The position numbers were made by a program, and so were the translations under genes. Source: Sinorhizobium sp. B11 (GTDB lineage Bacteria > Pseudomonadota > Alphaproteobacteria > Rhizobiales > Rhizobiaceae). Taken from it: a stretch of 64,000 nucleotides of DNA. The stretch spans positions 62,001-126,000 of the forward strand of contig CP091034.1 in assembly GCA_039725955.1 (NCBI GenBank), in the 5' to 3' direction. The notes beneath the pieces are model-generated. The model was not told where the DNA came from. It saw nothing but the letters and a program-made list of their open reading frames with translations, and did no database searches. Every line of letters starts with the position of its first letter. The first letter of the stretch is position 1. Of this stretch, positions 1 through 10,198 are shown piece by piece.

Positions 1-36
1 GCCACGCTCGTATTCCAGCGCTATAACGGACAATAA
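1..36 (+). CDS. fabB: 3-oxoacyl-ACP synthase I, C-terminal end (partial)
   Basis: Only the last eleven codons are present, reading ATLVFQRYNGQ and then TAA at 34-36. The NATLVF-type ending is typical of the beta-ketoacyl-ACP synthase I C-terminus. The fabI start codon follows one base after the stop, which is the rhizobial fabA-fabB-fabI order. The identification rests on this short tail and on context, so it is likely but not proven. Confidence 0.6.
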   Translation, partial: ATLVFQRYNGQ

Positions 37-37
37 C

Positions 38-844
38 ATGACGGGAATCATGCAGGGTAAGCGCGGCCTCATCATGGGCGTCGCAAACAACCATTCGATC
101 GCCTGGGGGATTTCGAAGGCGCTTGCTGCACAGGGCGCAGAGCTGGCTTTCACCTTCCAGGGCGATGCACTCGGCAAGCGCGTCAAGCCGCTGGCGGCAG
201 AAGTCGGCTCCGACTTCCTGCTCCCCTGCGATGTCGAGGATATCGCTTCGGTCGATACGGTCATCGACGCGATCAAGGAGCGCTGGGGCAAGCTCGATTT
301 CGTCGTCCATGCCATCGGCTTTTCGGACAAGAACGAGCTGAAGGGCCTTTACGCTGATACGACGCGTGAAAACTTCAGCCGCACCATGGTCATCTCCTGT
401 TTCTCCTTCACGGAAATTGCCAAGCGCTGTGCGTCGCTGATGGAAGACGGCGGCACCATGCTGACGCTGACTTATAACGGCTCCACGCGCGTCATCCCGA
501 ACTACAATGTCATGGGTGTTGCCAAGGCTGCTCTGGAAGCCTCTGTACGCTATCTCGCGGCCGACTACGGCCCGCGCGGCATTCGCGTCAACGCGATCTC
601 GGCCGGCCCGATCCGCACGCTCGCCGGTGCGGGTATTTCGGATGCCCGCGCGATCCTCTCGTGGAACCAGCGCAATGCGCCGCTACGCAAAACGGTGACC
701 ATCGATCAGGTCGGCAGCTCCGCGCTCTACCTGCTGTCGGACCTTTCGACCGGCGTGACCGGCGAAATCCACTTCGTCGATGCCGGCTTTAACATTACGT
801 CGATGCCGGCGCTGGAAACGTTGCGCAACGCAGACGTCGAATAA
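38..844 (+). CDS. fabI: Enoyl-[acyl-carrier-protein] reductase (NADH)
   Basis: This enzyme carries out the last reduction of each fatty-acid elongation cycle, trans-2-enoyl-ACP to acyl-ACP, in the cytoplasm. The 268-residue protein is an atypical short-chain dehydrogenase. It has the FabI nucleotide motif GVANNHSIAWG (residues 14-24) and the catalytic Tyr146, Tyr156 and Lys163 (Y-x6-K) at the same numbers as in E. coli FabI. The ATG lies one base after the fabB stop, so the two are almost certainly co-transcribed and translationally coupled. A second in-frame ATG at codon 5 is possible, but the MTGIMQGKRG start fits the family. Rhizobia often carry two fabI copies, and this is the one linked to fabB. 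Confidence 0.95.
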   Translation: MTGIMQGKRGLIMGVANNHSIAWGISKALAAQGAELAFTFQGDALGKRVKPLAAEVGSDFLLPCDVEDIASVDTVIDAIKERWGKLDFVVHAIGFSDKNELKGLYADTTRENFSRTMVISCFSFTEIAKRCASLMEDGGTMLTLTYNGSTRVIPNYNVMGVAKAALEASVRYLAADYGPRGIRVNAISAGPIRTLAGAGISDARAILSWNQRNAPLRKTVTIDQVGSSALYLLSDLSTGVTGEIHFVDAGFNITSMPALETLRNADVE

Positions 845-863
845 GCGACGAACACTTCAAAAG

Positions 864-891
864 AAAAAGGCGGCCTATGGCCGCCTTTTTT
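864..891. terminator. Bidirectional intrinsic terminator between fabI and rsmC-like gene
   Basis: A perfect 12-bp inverted repeat (AAAAAGGCGGCC / GGCCGCCTTTTT) has a TAT loop. The A and T runs at its two ends make it a terminator in both directions. It lies between convergent genes ending at 844 and 917. Confidence 0.9.
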
Positions 892-916
892 GTTGCCCGT
901 TGATTTTATTGTTCGC

Positions 917-1933
917 CTATTTCCGGGCCCACAGCACCTTGAAGCGGGCGTTGCGGCAGGTTTCGCCGCTATCCTTGAAGTGCTCCGCCAGAACCGGCTC
1001 ATAGGGCAGGCCGCGATTGGCGACCAGCATCAGCCGACCGCCGCCGCGTAGCGAAGAGGCTGCGGTCTTGATCATCGCCTGGCCGAGCGAAGGTTCGGCA
1101 GCGTGGCCCTCATGGAAGGGCGGGTTCATGATGACGAGATCGTACTTGTCGCGCACCTGCTCGCCCGCCAGATCGTGCCAGAAGAAGCGCACAGGCGCGT
1201 CCGGGCAGTTCTCCGCCAGATTGGCCTTCGCAGCCTCCAGAGCCTCGTAGTTGGCCTCGTAGAGGTCAAGGCGGGCAATATTGGGGGATTTCTCTGCCAG
1301 TTCGACGGAGAGATAACCCCAGCCGGCGCCGAAATCGGCCACGTCACCGGTGAAATCGGTCGGAAGGCGCGAGGCGAGGAGCTGTGAACCGGCGTCGAGC
1401 CTATCATGCGAGAACATGCCGGGCGAGGCGATGAAGCGGCCTTCGACCCGCACCGGCGACTTGCCGAACTTCGAAACGATCTCGCTGACATTGGCCGGCC
1501 GGCCGAACCAGAAGGCGACGCCATGATATTTCGGCATGTGTTCGATATCGAGGCCGAAGCCTTCCATCCGCTTGCGCAGCGGCTGGATGCCGTCTTCCTT
1601 GCCACCGGCAATGACGATCAGGCCGCCGGCCTTCACACGCGAAAGGGCAGCGGCGATATTGGCCTCGTTCTCGCCCTTGTGCTTGGTGCAGAGCACCAGG
1701 CCCGCATCGTAGCCCTCACCTTCGATCTCTGGCTTCGCCTCGATGCGCTGGGCCAGGAGCTGCCTGTAGAGCGGCTTGAAGCCCTGTACGGCATCCAGAG
1801 CGGCGGCAAAACCCTCAGGAAGCGCAAAGCCCGCCTCGGCACCGAGGAAGAGCACACGCTGGCCTTCGCCTGGTGGCGTGACGGTTTCACTGGCAAAGGG
1901 ATGGAAGAGGGTCTTCAGCGTCTCGCGGCTCAT
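917..1933 (-). CDS. rsmC: Class I SAM-dependent methyltransferase, RsmC-like (16S rRNA m2G)
   Basis: The 338-residue protein has the two-part layout of RsmC: a degenerate N-terminal methyltransferase-like half and a catalytic C-terminal half. The SAM-binding stretch VADFGAGWGYLS lies near residue 200 and the NPPFHEG motif near 270. NPPF is typical of enzymes that methylate the exocyclic N2 of guanine in rRNA. RsmC modifies G1207 of 16S rRNA. RlmG, its 23S relative, shares the architecture, so the exact target is an inference. The gene stands alone, converges on fabI, and follows pnp after a terminator. Confidence 0.75.
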   Translation of the reverse strand: MSRETLKTLFHPFASETVTPPGEGQRVLFLGAEAGFALPEGFAAALDAVQGFKPLYRQLLAQRIEAKPEIEGEGYDAGLVLCTKHKGENEANIAAALSRVKAGGLIVIAGGKEDGIQPLRKRMEGFGLDIEHMPKYHGVAFWFGRPANVSEIVSKFGKSPVRVEGRFIASPGMFSHDRLDAGSQLLASRLPTDFTGDVADFGAGWGYLSVELAEKSPNIARLDLYEANYEALEAAKANLAENCPDAPVRFFWHDLAGEQVRDKYDLVIMNPPFHEGHAAEPSLGQAMIKTAASSLRGGGRLMLVANRGLPYEPVLAEHFKDSGETCRNARFKVLWARK

Positions 1934-2006
1934 GGTCTGGTCCCGTCATCTGGAGCAATTCCAGGGAAAATGCACAGCCGTTCGTAGCTGTGCGAAGGTC
2001 GAATAC

Positions 2007-2035
2007 AAAAAGGGCGCGGAAACAATTCCGCGCCC
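2007..2035 (-). terminator. Intrinsic terminator of pnp
   Basis: A 10-bp perfect stem (GGGCGCGGAA / TTCCGCGCCC, 2012-2035) has a four-base loop. On the minus strand five T residues follow it. It lies 25 bp past the pnp stop. Confidence 0.88.
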
Positions 2036-2059
2036 GGATATCAGCGTGGAAGACGCAGC

Positions 2060-4210
2060 TTATTCGGCTGCTTCGTCCTTCTTCTTGTCGCCCTTTTCGG
2101 CCGCCGGGATTTCCTGGCCGGTGGCCTGGTCGACAACCTTCATGGAGAGGCGAACCTTGCCGCGCTCGTCGAAGCCGAGCAGCTTGACCCAGACCTTGTC
2201 GCCTTCCTTGACGACGTCCTGGGTCTTCGCGACACGCTCGGAAGCAAGCTGCGAGATATGGACGAGGCCGTCACGGGCGCCGAAGAAGTTGACGAAGGCA
2301 CCAAAGTCGGCGGTCTTGACAACAGTGCCTTCGTAGATCTGGCCAATTTCCGGCTCGGCGACGATCGAGTGGATCCACTTGCGGGCCGCTTCGATTTCCT
2401 TGCCCGAGGAGGAGGCGATCTTGACGGTGCCGTCGTCCTCGATGTTGATCTTGGCGCCGGTCTTTTCGACGATTTCGCGAATGACCTTGCCGCCGGAGCC
2501 GATGACTTCGCGGATCTTGTCGACCGGAATGTTCATGACTTCGATGCGCGGAGCGAATTCGCCGAGCTGGCCGCGGCTTTCGGTGATGGCCTTCGCCATT
2601 TCGCCGAGAATGTGGGCGCGACCACCCTGGGCCTGGCCAAGAGCGACCTTCATGATCTCTTCGGTAATACCGGCGATCTTGATGTCCATCTGCAGCGAGG
2701 TAATGCCGTCGGCAGTACCTGCCACCTTGAAGTCCATGTCGCCGAGATGATCTTCGTCACCGAGAATGTCGGAGAGGACGGCGAAGCGATCGCCTTCAAG
2801 GATCAGGCCCATGGCGATACCGGCAACCGGCTTGGCAAGCGGTACACCAGCATCCATCAGAGCGAGCGAGGTGCCGCAGACGGTGGCCATCGAGGACGAG
2901 CCGTTGGACTCGGTGATCTCGGAGACGACGCGCAGCGTGTAGGGGAACTGTTCGGCCGACGGCAGCATCGGGCGAATTGCGCGCCATGCGAGCTTGCCAT
3001 GACCGATTTCACGACGGCCCGGGGAGCCCATGCGGCCGGTTTCGCCAACCGAGTAGGGAGGGAAGTTGTAATGGAGCAGGAAGCGCTCCTTGTACATGCC
3101 CGTCAGGGAATCGACATACTGTTCGTCTTCGCCGGTGCCGAGGGTGGCAACCACGATCGCCTGCGTTTCACCGCGGGTGAAGAGCGCCGAACCATGCGTG
3201 CGCGGCAGGAGGCCGACTTCCGATACGATCGGACGAACGGTTTCGAGGTCGCGACCGTCGATGCGGCTCTTGGTGTCGAGAATGTTCCAGCGGACGATCT
3301 TGGCCTGAAGATGCTTGAAGATCGCGCCGACCTCTTCGGCCGTGTAGCGGGCTTCGGCCTCTTCCGGGAGGAAGTGTGCCTTCACCTTCGCCTTGACGGC
3401 GTCGACGGCGGCGTAACGGTCGGCCTTCTGGGTGATCTTGTAGGCTTCGCGAAGTTCACCTTCGGCAAGGCCGAGCATTTCGGTTTCGAGAGCGGAATAG
3501 TCTTCCGGCTGGAAGTCACGCGGTTCCTTGGCGGCAACTTCGGCGAGCTTGATGATCGCGTCGAGAACCGGCTGGAAGCCCTTGTGGCCGAACATGACGG
3601 CGCCGAGCATGACGTCTTCCGGAAGCTCCTTGGCTTCGGATTCGACCATCAGGACGGCATCGTAGGTGCCGGCAACGACGAGGTCGAGGCTCGATTCATC
3701 CATCTCGTCGAGATGCGGGTTGAGAACGTATTCGCCATTGATGTAGCCGACGCGTGCGGCGCCGACCGGACCCATGAAGGGAACACCCGACAGTGTCAGG
3801 GCAGCCGAGGTCGCGACCATGGACAGGATATCGGGATTGTTTTCGAGGTCGTGCTGGATGACGGTGACGACGACCTGCGTGTCGTTCTTGTAGCCTTCCG
3901 GGAAGAGCGGGCGGATCGGGCGGTCGATCAGGCGGGAAACGAGGGTTTCGTTTTCGCTCGGGCGACCTTCGCGCTTGAAATAGCCGCCGGGGATCTTGCC
4001 GGCTGCGTAGGTCTTTTCTTGATAGTTGACCGTCAGCGGGAAGAAGTCCTGGCCGGGCTTCGGAGCCTTGGCGGAAACGACGGTCGCGAGAACGACGGTT
4101 TCGCCATAGGTAGCGAGAACGGCGCCGTCAGCCTGACGGGCGATCTTGCCGGTCTCGAGCTTGAGCGGGCGGCCTGCCCACTCGATTTCTACTTTATGTG
4201 TATCGAACAT
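2060..4210 (-). CDS. pnp: Polyribonucleotide nucleotidyltransferase (PNPase)
   Basis: PNPase degrades RNA 3'-to-5' using phosphate and is a core part of the degradosome. The 716-residue protein has two RNase PH domains separated by a helical domain. The second carries the catalytic region with [21 protein letters not shown] domain follows ([12 protein letters not shown], near residue 560), then an S1 domain ([15 protein letters not shown], near 625) and a Lys/Glu-rich tail. The start ATG has AAGGAC six bases upstream. rpsO lies directly upstream, the usual bacterial order. The 333-bp spacer contains hairpins where the family is typically autoregulated through RNase III processing. Confidence 0.97.
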   Translation of the reverse strand: MFDTHKVEIEWAGRPLKLETGKIARQADGAVLATYGETVVLATVVSAKAPKPGQDFFPLTVNYQEKTYAAGKIPGGYFKREGRPSENETLVSRLIDRPIRPLFPEGYKNDTQVVVTVIQHDLENNPDILSMVATSAALTLSGVPFMGPVGAARVGYINGEYVLNPHLDEMDESSLDLVVAGTYDAVLMVESEAKELPEDVMLGAVMFGHKGFQPVLDAIIKLAEVAAKEPRDFQPEDYSALETEMLGLAEGELREAYKITQKADRYAAVDAVKAKVKAHFLPEEAEARYTAEEVGAIFKHLQAKIVRWNILDTKSRIDGRDLETVRPIVSEVGLLPRTHGSALFTRGETQAIVVATLGTGEDEQYVDSLTGMYKERFLLHYNFPPYSVGETGRMGSPGRREIGHGKLAWRAIRPMLPSAEQFPYTLRVVSEITESNGSSSMATVCGTSLALMDAGVPLAKPVAGIAMGLILEGDRFAVLSDILGDEDHLGDMDFKVAGTADGITSLQMDIKIAGITEEIMKVALGQAQGGRAHILGEMAKAITESRGQLGEFAPRIEVMNIPVDKIREVIGSGGKVIREIVEKTGAKINIEDDGTVKIASSSGKEIEAARKWIHSIVAEPEIGQIYEGTVVKTADFGAFVNFFGARDGLVHISQLASERVAKTQDVVKEGDKVWVKLLGFDERGKVRLSMKVVDQATGQEIPAAEKGDKKKDEAAE

Positions 4211-4543
4211 GTCTTGTCCTTCAATGCAGCCAGCGCGCCTTCTCCGTCAGGAGCAGCGCAGGGTCGACCGCAATCAGTGTGACGTATCACGGGCAAGACA
4301 ACGGGAAGCTTCGAGTGGACGATTCCCCTTGGGAAATCGGGCCAAAGCTCTTGCGAAACTCTGGCCGAAAGCATCCGGCAATCCTGCCCCATGACAGGTC
4401 AACGGTTGGTCTGGCAGAACCGGCCCATCCGGGCCTGCCGTCTTTCCAGTCACGCAGATAGCGCGCACCTGGAAAATGTCACCGGGAGAGGTACTCCCGA
4501 AAAAACATTCGGCGGGCGAAGTGCTTCGCCCGCCGAAAAATCA
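4211..4543 (-). other. rpsO-pnp intergenic leader with hairpins
   Basis: No gene is visible in these 333 bases. On the minus strand they hold the rpsO terminator and a short hairpin at 4483-4499 (CGGGAG / CTCCCG). The rest would be the pnp 5' leader. In E. coli this spacer holds an RNase III-cut stem used in PNPase autoregulation. Whether the hairpins here act the same way is an inference. Confidence 0.5.
4508..4541 (-). terminator. Intrinsic terminator directly after rpsO
   Basis: A perfect 12-bp stem (CGGCGGGCGAAG / CTTCGCCCGCCG) with a two-base loop starts a few bases past the rpsO stop. A T-rich tract follows on the minus strand. It probably lowers but does not abolish read-through into pnp. 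Confidence 0.85.
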
Positions 4544-4813
4544 TTAGCGGCGGATACCCAGGCCGGTGATCAGCTTGGTGTAACGGCCTTCGTCCTTCTT
4601 CTTGAGGTAGTCAAGAAGCGAGCGGCGGCTGGAAACGAGCGTCAGCAGACCACGGCGGGAATGGTTATCCTTCTTGTGGTCCTTGAAGTGTTCGGTCAGG
4701 TTGTTGATGCGCTCGGTGAGGATCGCAACCTGGACTTCCGGGGAACCGGTATCGCCTTCGACGGTCGCGTATTCCTTGATCAGCGCAGCCTTGCGCTCAG
4801 CAGTGATCGACAT
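4544..4813 (-). CDS. rpsO: 30S ribosomal protein S15
   Basis: S15 binds the central domain of 16S rRNA early in 30S assembly. The 89-residue product starts MSITAERK and contains the family core [27 protein letters not shown] and the GLGIRR ending. The ATG at 4811-4813 is chosen because AAAGGA lies about ten bases upstream and the length matches the family. A longer in-frame extension upstream has no S15 similarity. The gene is followed by a terminator and pnp. Confidence 0.97.
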   Translation of the reverse strand: MSITAERKAALIKEYATVEGDTGSPEVQVAILTERINNLTEHFKDHKKDNHSRRGLLTLVSSRRSLLDYLKKKDEGRYTKLITGLGIRR

Positions 4814-4965
4814 CGGACAATCCTTTCTATGAGAGGAGTTAGAGTCGCCAAAAGCCGGGATGTCGTCCAGCCTTGGCCGCGAATGCAATCGGGGATACCC
4901 CAATGCTGGCGCTGCCTATAAACCAAATAAGCGGCAATGGAAAGAGGGATCCCCGCAGCGGTTTT

Positions 4966-5817
4966 TCAGCGCCCCGCCATGGCGTCCCGGATCATCGCAT
5001 CATATCCCTCGGGATCCTGCAGCATGGCGAAATGGCTGGCATCCTTCAGGACGACGAGTTTTGCGCCTGGAATTTCCTTGGCCATCATTTCTGTATGGTC
5101 GAGCTTTACAGCCTCGTCATGGTCGCCGATGGCGAGCGTGACCGGCACGGTGATCTTTCCGAGATCCGCAGCCGTCCAGGTAGGCTGTGTCGCCCACATT
5201 TCCGAGATCTGTTTGACGAAGGCATCGTATTCCTTCGGCGTCGGCGACAGCTTCTGGTAATATTCGCCGGCGACATTGATATAGTCGGCGAAGGTCTTGT
5301 TGCTCATGACGTCGGACTTGACGCCGTCGGTCGTCACATTGGCCGCCTGGGCGACGACGCGCGTAAGCTTCTCCGAATGTTTCATCGCCATGTCGATGCC
5401 GATGATGCCGCCGTCCGACCATCCGACCAGGGTTACTTTGCCGATCTTCAGATAGTCGAGAAGGGCAACATAGTCCGATGTCATCAGATCGTAGCCGAAG
5501 GGCTGCTGGCTGCGTGTCGAGCGCCCATGTCCGCGGCTGTCGGCAACGATGACGCGATGATCCTTCGCGAAATCGGCTACCTGATGGCCCCAGACATCTG
5601 CATTTCCGAGTCCTCCATGGATGAACAGGATCGGGTCGCCCTCGCCGTATTCGGCGTAATACATCTTGATATCGTTGACTTCAGCCATGCCGCTCGCCTT
5701 CGGCTCCGGCATGGGAGGAAAGGCTGGCAGTTCGGCCCAGCGATCGTCGGATTGAGCGATCGTAACCGAAAGAAACAGCGAAAAGAACGTCAGCATTCCC
5801 AAAGCGATTTTGCGCAT
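4966..5817 (-). CDS. Secreted alpha/beta hydrolase
   Basis: The 283-residue protein begins with a likely signal peptide (MRKIALGMLTFFSLFLSVTI...), so export is expected. The hydrolase fold shows the oxyanion motif HGGLG near 68, the nucleophile elbow GWSDGG (Ser134), an acid in GDHDE (Asp232 or Asp234) and the catalytic His262 in ASHFAM. The substrate cannot be told from sequence. The start at 5817 is chosen for its signal peptide and the GGGGAAG site just upstream; a longer reading frame to 5883 would bury the signal. It lies between truB and rpsO on the same strand, an unusual insertion in this translation-gene block. A hairpin lies directly before its ribosome site. Confidence 0.85.
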   Translation of the reverse strand: MRKIALGMLTFFSLFLSVTIAQSDDRWAELPAFPPMPEPKASGMAEVNDIKMYYAEYGEGDPILFIHGGLGNADVWGHQVADFAKDHRVIVADSRGHGRSTRSQQPFGYDLMTSDYVALLDYLKIGKVTLVGWSDGGIIGIDMAMKHSEKLTRVVAQAANVTTDGVKSDVMSNKTFADYINVAGEYYQKLSPTPKEYDAFVKQISEMWATQPTWTAADLGKITVPVTLAIGDHDEAVKLDHTEMMAKEIPGAKLVVLKDASHFAMLQDPEGYDAMIRDAMAGR

Positions 5818-5830
5818 ATTCTTCCCCTTC

Positions 5831-5851
5831 GACGGGCCGTCATGGCCCGTC
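5831..5851 (-). other. Hairpin in the alpha/beta hydrolase leader
   Basis: An 8-bp perfect inverted repeat (GACGGGCC / GGCCCGTC) with a five-base loop lies just upstream of the ribosome-binding site at 5817. No T run follows it, so it is not a standard terminator. It might slow translation initiation or end truB mRNA. Confidence 0.5.
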
Positions 5852-5902
5852 GGGAAACATATCGCATCACTGTCTTCTGACAATTGCCGCTGGTTGTAAC
5901 CG

Positions 5903-6835
5903 TCAGGCGAAAACGCGCTTCGGCCGGAACTCTCCCTGTCCGATCTCGCCGATCGCGATCAGCCTGCCGCGGGCCGTCGCATAAGCTTCGCTTTCGGCCA
6001 CAGGCGCATCGCGGCCGCGTACCAGGATCGGATTGCCCATCTTCAGGCGGTGCGCCTGATCATCGCTGATAATAAGGTGCGGCAGGGCCGACAGTGCCTC
6101 GCAGGTGTCAATCAAGAGTGCATCGAGCGCGGCAAGACGCTCATCCATGTCTTCGATCTCTTCGAGCGCTGTGAGCTTTTCGAGCGGCACCATCGTCTCT
6201 TCGGCGAAGGGTGCTACGAAGGTACGGCGCAGGCCTGAAATGTGGCCGTAGCAGCCGAGCTCGCGGCCGAAATCGCGGGCAAGTGCACGCACATACGTGC
6301 CCTTGCCGCATTCCACCTCGAAATGCGCGGTATTGGCATCCGGGCAGGCGAGAAGTGTAAGGCGGTGAACCTCGACCTCGCGCGAGGGAATCTCGACGGC
6401 TTCGCCGTCACGCGCCAGATCGTAGGCGCGTTCGCCGGCGATTTTGATCGCGGAAAACTGCGGCGGCACCTGGCTGATCGTACCGATATATTTCGGCAGG
6501 ATATCGCGGATCTGCTGCTCGCTCGGGCGCTTGTCGGAACTCTGCGTCACCTCACCCTCGAGGTCGTCGGTCGCCCGCTCTTCGCCCCAACTGACCGTGA
6601 ATTCGTAGATCTTGCGGCCGTCCATCACATAGGGAACGGTCTTGGTGGCGTCGCCGAGCGCGATCGGCAGCATACCGGACGCGAGCGGATCGAGCGTGCC
6701 GGCATGGCCGCATTTCTGCGCCTTGAAGAGCCACTTGATCTTGGAAACGGCTTCCGTCGAGCCGAAATCCACCGGCTTGTCGAGGATCAGCCAGCCGGAA
6801 ATCGGGCGGCCCTTGGGTTTACGTGGTTTGGACAT
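5903..6835 (-). CDS. truB: tRNA pseudouridine(55) synthase TruB
   Basis: TruB makes pseudouridine 55 in the T loop of tRNAs. The 310-residue protein has the family signature [12 protein letters not shown] with catalytic Asp49. It also has [13 protein letters not shown] at the start and the [19 protein letters not shown] substrate-binding region. It is the last gene of the rimP-nusA-ylxR-infB-rbfA-truB operon and starts 12 bases after the rbfA stop. Confidence 0.97.
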   Translation of the reverse strand: MSKPRKPKGRPISGWLILDKPVDFGSTEAVSKIKWLFKAQKCGHAGTLDPLASGMLPIALGDATKTVPYVMDGRKIYEFTVSWGEERATDDLEGEVTQSSDKRPSEQQIRDILPKYIGTISQVPPQFSAIKIAGERAYDLARDGEAVEIPSREVEVHRLTLLACPDANTAHFEVECGKGTYVRALARDFGRELGCYGHISGLRRTFVAPFAEETMVPLEKLTALEEIEDMDERLAALDALLIDTCEALSALPHLIISDDQAHRLKMGNPILVRGRDAPVAESEAYATARGRLIAIGEIGQGEFRPKRVFA

Positions 6836-6847
6836 CAGTCTCTTCTG

Positions 6848-7249
6848 TTATTCTTCGTCATTGTCGAGATCGCGGCTCACCTCGGGTGAGCGCAGCAGGT
6901 CGTCGATCTTCTTGTAATTGTCGAAGCTGGTATCATCGCGGAAACGCACCTCCGGCATGTACTTCATCTGTCTCAGCTGCGGTCCAAGCCGGCCGCGGAT
7001 GAACTTCGCATTGCGGTTCAGCGCCTCGATGACGACACTGTGGTTGGAAACGCCGAGCGGCGTGACATAGGCCGTCGCGATCTTCAGGTCGGGCGACATC
7101 CGCACTTCGGAAATCGAGATTACGGTCGCTTCGATGATGTCGTCGCGCACTTCGCCGCGCTGCAGCACCTGGGTGATCGCTGCGCGAACCTGCTCGCCGA
7201 CGCGCAGCATGCGCTGCGAGGGTGCCGATGTTGTGGGTCTTGTTGCCAT
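6848..7249 (-). CDS. rbfA: 30S ribosome-binding factor A
   Basis: RbfA is a small KH-fold protein that helps mature the 5' end of 16S rRNA during 30S assembly and cold adaptation. The 133-residue product contains the family pattern [14 protein letters not shown] and the VTSVKVSPDL-like stretch [17 protein letters not shown], with [15 protein letters not shown] near the end. It lies between infB and truB, as in many bacteria. The 75-bp spacer from infB contains a strong hairpin. Confidence 0.95.
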   Translation of the reverse strand: MATRPTTSAPSQRMLRVGEQVRAAITQVLQRGEVRDDIIEATVISISEVRMSPDLKIATAYVTPLGVSNHSVVIEALNRNAKFIRGRLGPQLRQMKYMPEVRFRDDTSFDNYKKIDDLLRSPEVSRDLDNDEE

Positions 7250-7270
7250 TGTTCTTTATCCCAAATGGAT

Positions 7271-7300
7271 CGGGCGCCGGACTGGATCATCCGGCGCCCG
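7271..7300 (-). other. infB-rbfA intergenic hairpin
   Basis: A perfect 10-bp inverted repeat (CGGGCGCCGG / CCGGCGCCCG) with a ten-base loop lies between the infB stop and the rbfA start. No T run follows. It may stabilise the upstream mRNA or mark a processing site. Confidence 0.6.
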
Positions 7301-7324
7301 TTCAAGATTTCAATCGTCGCCCGA

Positions 7325-10096
7325 TCAGAGCGTGCGCGTGATGTGCTCGACGCGGAAGCACTCGATGACGTCGCCCTTACGCATGTCTTCGTAGTTCTCG
7401 AAGGCCATGCCGCACTCCTGGCCCATCGGCACTTCGGAGACTTCGTCCTTGAAGCGCTTGAGGGTCTTGAGCTTGCCTTCGTGCACGACGACGTTGTCGC
7501 GGATGAGGCGCACGCCCGCGCCACGCTCGACCTTGCCTTCGACGACGCGGCAACCTGCGACCTTGCCGACCTTGGTAATGTTGAACACTTCCAGGATCTC
7601 AGCATTGCCGATGAAGGTCTCGCGACGCTCCGGCGAAAGCAGACCCGACATCGCTGCCTTCACGTCATCAACGAGGTCGTAGATGATGTTGTAGTAGCGG
7701 ATCTCGATCCCCTCGCGCTCGGCGAACTGGCGTGCCTGCGCATTCGCACGAACGTTGAAGCCGATGATGGCAGCGTTCGATGCTTCTGCAAGCGAGATGT
7801 CGGATTCGGTGATGCCGCCTGCGCCCGAATGAACGATGCGGGCACGAACCTCGTCGGTGCCGAGCTTTTCCAGCGCGCCGGCAATGGCTTCGATCGAGCC
7901 TTGCACGTCGCCCTTGATCACCAGCGGGAATTCCTTGACGCCCGTGGCCTGGAGCTGCGTCATCATCTGTTCCAGCGAACCGCGCTGTCCCGACAGGCGG
8001 GCAGCCGCCTTGTCGCGGGCAAGACGCTGACGATATTCCGAGATTTCGCGGGCGCGGCTTTCACTCTCGACGACGGCAAACTTGTCGCCTGCCTGCGGCG
8101 TGCCGGAAAGACCGAGAACCTCGACCGGGGTCGCCGGGCTGGCTTCCTTCACATGGTCGCCCTTGTCCGTCACCAGGGCGCGTACGCGGCCCCAGACGTC
8201 GCCGGCAACGATGATCTGACCCGGACGCAGAGTGCCCTTCTGGACAAGTACCGTCGCAACCGCACCGCGACCGCGGTCGAGCTGGGCTTCGATAACCGTG
8301 CCTTCCGCCGTTCGGTTCGGATTGGCCTTGAGGTCGAGAATTTCAGCCTGCAGCAGGATCGCCTCGAGCAGCTTGTCGAGGTTCTTGCCGGTCTTGGCCG
8401 AAACTTCGACGTCGAGCACTTCACCGCCCATGGATTCCACGAAGACTTCGTGCTGCAGAAGCTGGTTACGAACCTTCTGCGGATCGGCTTCGTGCTTGTC
8501 GACCTTGTTGATCGCCACGATGATCGGAACACCGGCCGCCTTGGCATGGTTGATCGATTCGATCGTCTGCGGCATCACGCTGTCGTCAGCCGCGACCACC
8601 AGGATCGCGATGTCAGTAGCCTGCGCGCCGCGGGCGCGCATCGCCGTGAAGGCTGCGTGGCCGGGAGTATCAATGAAGGTGATCTTCTGGCCGTTCTGCT
8701 CTACCTGATAGGCGCCGATATGCTGCGTGATGCCACCGGCTTCGCCGGAGACCACGTTGGCATGGCGGATGGCGTCGAGCAGCGAGGTCTTGCCGTGGTC
8801 GACGTGGCCCATGATGGTGACGACAGGCGGGCGCGAAACCAGCTCGCCCTGGTCGTCTGACACGTTGAAGATACCGAGTTCGACGTCGGATTCAGAGACG
8901 CGTCTGACCGTATGGCCGAATTCACCGGCAATGAGTTCTGCGAGGTCGGCGTCGATGACGTCGCCCGGCTTCATCATCTGACCTTCCTTCATCAGGTACT
9001 TGATGACGTCAACGGCACGTTCAGACATGCGCTGCGATAGTTCCTGAATGGTGATGGTCTCAGGCAGAACGACTTCGCGGGTGATCTTCTCGCGCGTTTC
9101 CTGCATCTGGCTGCGGCGGAATTTTTCCTGCCGGCGGCGCATTGCCGAAAGCGAACGCCCGCGTGCGTTGCCGTCCTCATCGACGTTTGCAGTCGTGACG
9201 GTCAGCTTGCCGCGGCGGCGGTCTTCCTCACTCTTCGGACGGGTTGTCACGGGCTTTGCGGGCTCCGGACGAACCGGGCGGCCGCGGACCGGACCGCCGC
9301 GCGAAGCGCCGCGATCTTCCTCTTCGCCTTCGCTACGGCGACCACGGACGCCAGCCGGTGCACCAGGTGCCGGCCGGGCGGTTGAGGGCGACGTCGCGGG
9401 TTCCGTACGGCGAGCGGCCGGCGCGGATGCCGGTGCCGGCTGCTGCGGACGCGGAGTTTCAACACGTGCTTCCGCTACAGGAGCGGCGGGTGGTTCGGCC
9501 AGAGCTGCTGCCGCAGCCTCGGCCTGGCGTGCAGCCTCTTCGGCAGCGCGCAGCTTGGCTTCTTCCGCTGCGGCAGCCTGACGTGCCGCCTCTTCGACGG
9601 CACGGCGCTTTTCTTCCTCGGCACGACGGACGGCGTCCTGTGCGTCACGGGCCTGCGCATCGGCAAGCGCGCGGCGGCGGGCATCCATTTCCTCGGGCGA
9701 AAGATGGTTCAGAACCACGGGACGTGGGCGATCCTGCTGGCGCTGCGGCTGGTAGGATTGCTGCGGACGCTGGTTGGCCTGCTGTGAGCGCTGATTGTTC
9801 TGGCCGCCGGGCTGTTGAAGGCGCGGAGCCTGAGCCGGAGCCGGCTGCTGCGGGCGTGCCTGCACGGGCGCCGGCGCCGGTTCGGGCGCACGCACCGGAG
9901 CTGCCGGAGCAGGCGTTATCGGCTTTTCATCTTCAGGGCGCATCGGGCGCCGCTTGCGGGTCTCCACGACGACCGCCTTGGTGCGACCGCGACCCATATC
10001 CTGGCGAACGGTACCCTGGCTCATCCCTGATGGTTTCAAGGTGAGGGTCTTCTTCCCCGCTACGCTGAGTGTCTTGTCGTCGTTGCTGTCGGTCAT
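7325..10096 (-). CDS. infB: Translation initiation factor IF-2
   Basis: IF-2 is the GTPase that places fMet-tRNA on the 30S subunit and drives 50S joining. The 923-residue protein has a long charged, Ala/Glu/Arg-rich and Pro/Gln-rich N-terminal region. It then has the GTPase domain with [17 protein letters not shown] and NKVD, followed by the EF-Tu-like and fMet-tRNA-binding domains. The start at 10096 ([12 protein letters not shown]) matches the rhizobial N-terminus and has AAGGAACGGGAA upstream. An in-frame ATG 51 bases further upstream is less likely. Confidence 0.96.
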   Translation of the reverse strand: MTDSNDDKTLSVAGKKTLTLKPSGMSQGTVRQDMGRGRTKAVVVETRKRRPMRPEDEKPITPAPAAPVRAPEPAPAPVQARPQQPAPAQAPRLQQPGGQNNQRSQQANQRPQQSYQPQRQQDRPRPVVLNHLSPEEMDARRRALADAQARDAQDAVRRAEEEKRRAVEEAARQAAAAEEAKLRAAEEAARQAEAAAAALAEPPAAPVAEARVETPRPQQPAPASAPAARRTEPATSPSTARPAPGAPAGVRGRRSEGEEEDRGASRGGPVRGRPVRPEPAKPVTTRPKSEEDRRRGKLTVTTANVDEDGNARGRSLSAMRRRQEKFRRSQMQETREKITREVVLPETITIQELSQRMSERAVDVIKYLMKEGQMMKPGDVIDADLAELIAGEFGHTVRRVSESDVELGIFNVSDDQGELVSRPPVVTIMGHVDHGKTSLLDAIRHANVVSGEAGGITQHIGAYQVEQNGQKITFIDTPGHAAFTAMRARGAQATDIAILVVAADDSVMPQTIESINHAKAAGVPIIVAINKVDKHEADPQKVRNQLLQHEVFVESMGGEVLDVEVSAKTGKNLDKLLEAILLQAEILDLKANPNRTAEGTVIEAQLDRGRGAVATVLVQKGTLRPGQIIVAGDVWGRVRALVTDKGDHVKEASPATPVEVLGLSGTPQAGDKFAVVESESRAREISEYRQRLARDKAAARLSGQRGSLEQMMTQLQATGVKEFPLVIKGDVQGSIEAIAGALEKLGTDEVRARIVHSGAGGITESDISLAEASNAAIIGFNVRANAQARQFAEREGIEIRYYNIIYDLVDDVKAAMSGLLSPERRETFIGNAEILEVFNITKVGKVAGCRVVEGKVERGAGVRLIRDNVVVHEGKLKTLKRFKDEVSEVPMGQECGMAFENYEDMRKGDVIECFRVEHITRTL

Positions 10097-10198
10097 TCGT
10101 TCCCGTTCCTTCGGACAGGGAACGATGAAGCCATCAGACCCTGTCAATCACATACAATCGATCAATGATATTGCGGCCGGCTTCCGCCGGTGACCGCA

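Noticed and set aside
2258..4282. A 674-codon plus-strand frame opposite pnp
   Set aside because: It is a mirror frame caused by the codon bias of pnp. It shows no known domain, and pnp is unambiguous on the minus strand.
7040..8860. A 606-codon plus-strand frame opposite rbfA and infB
   Set aside because: It is antisense to conserved IF-2 GTPase coding sequence, has no recognisable motif, and lacks a ribosome-binding site.
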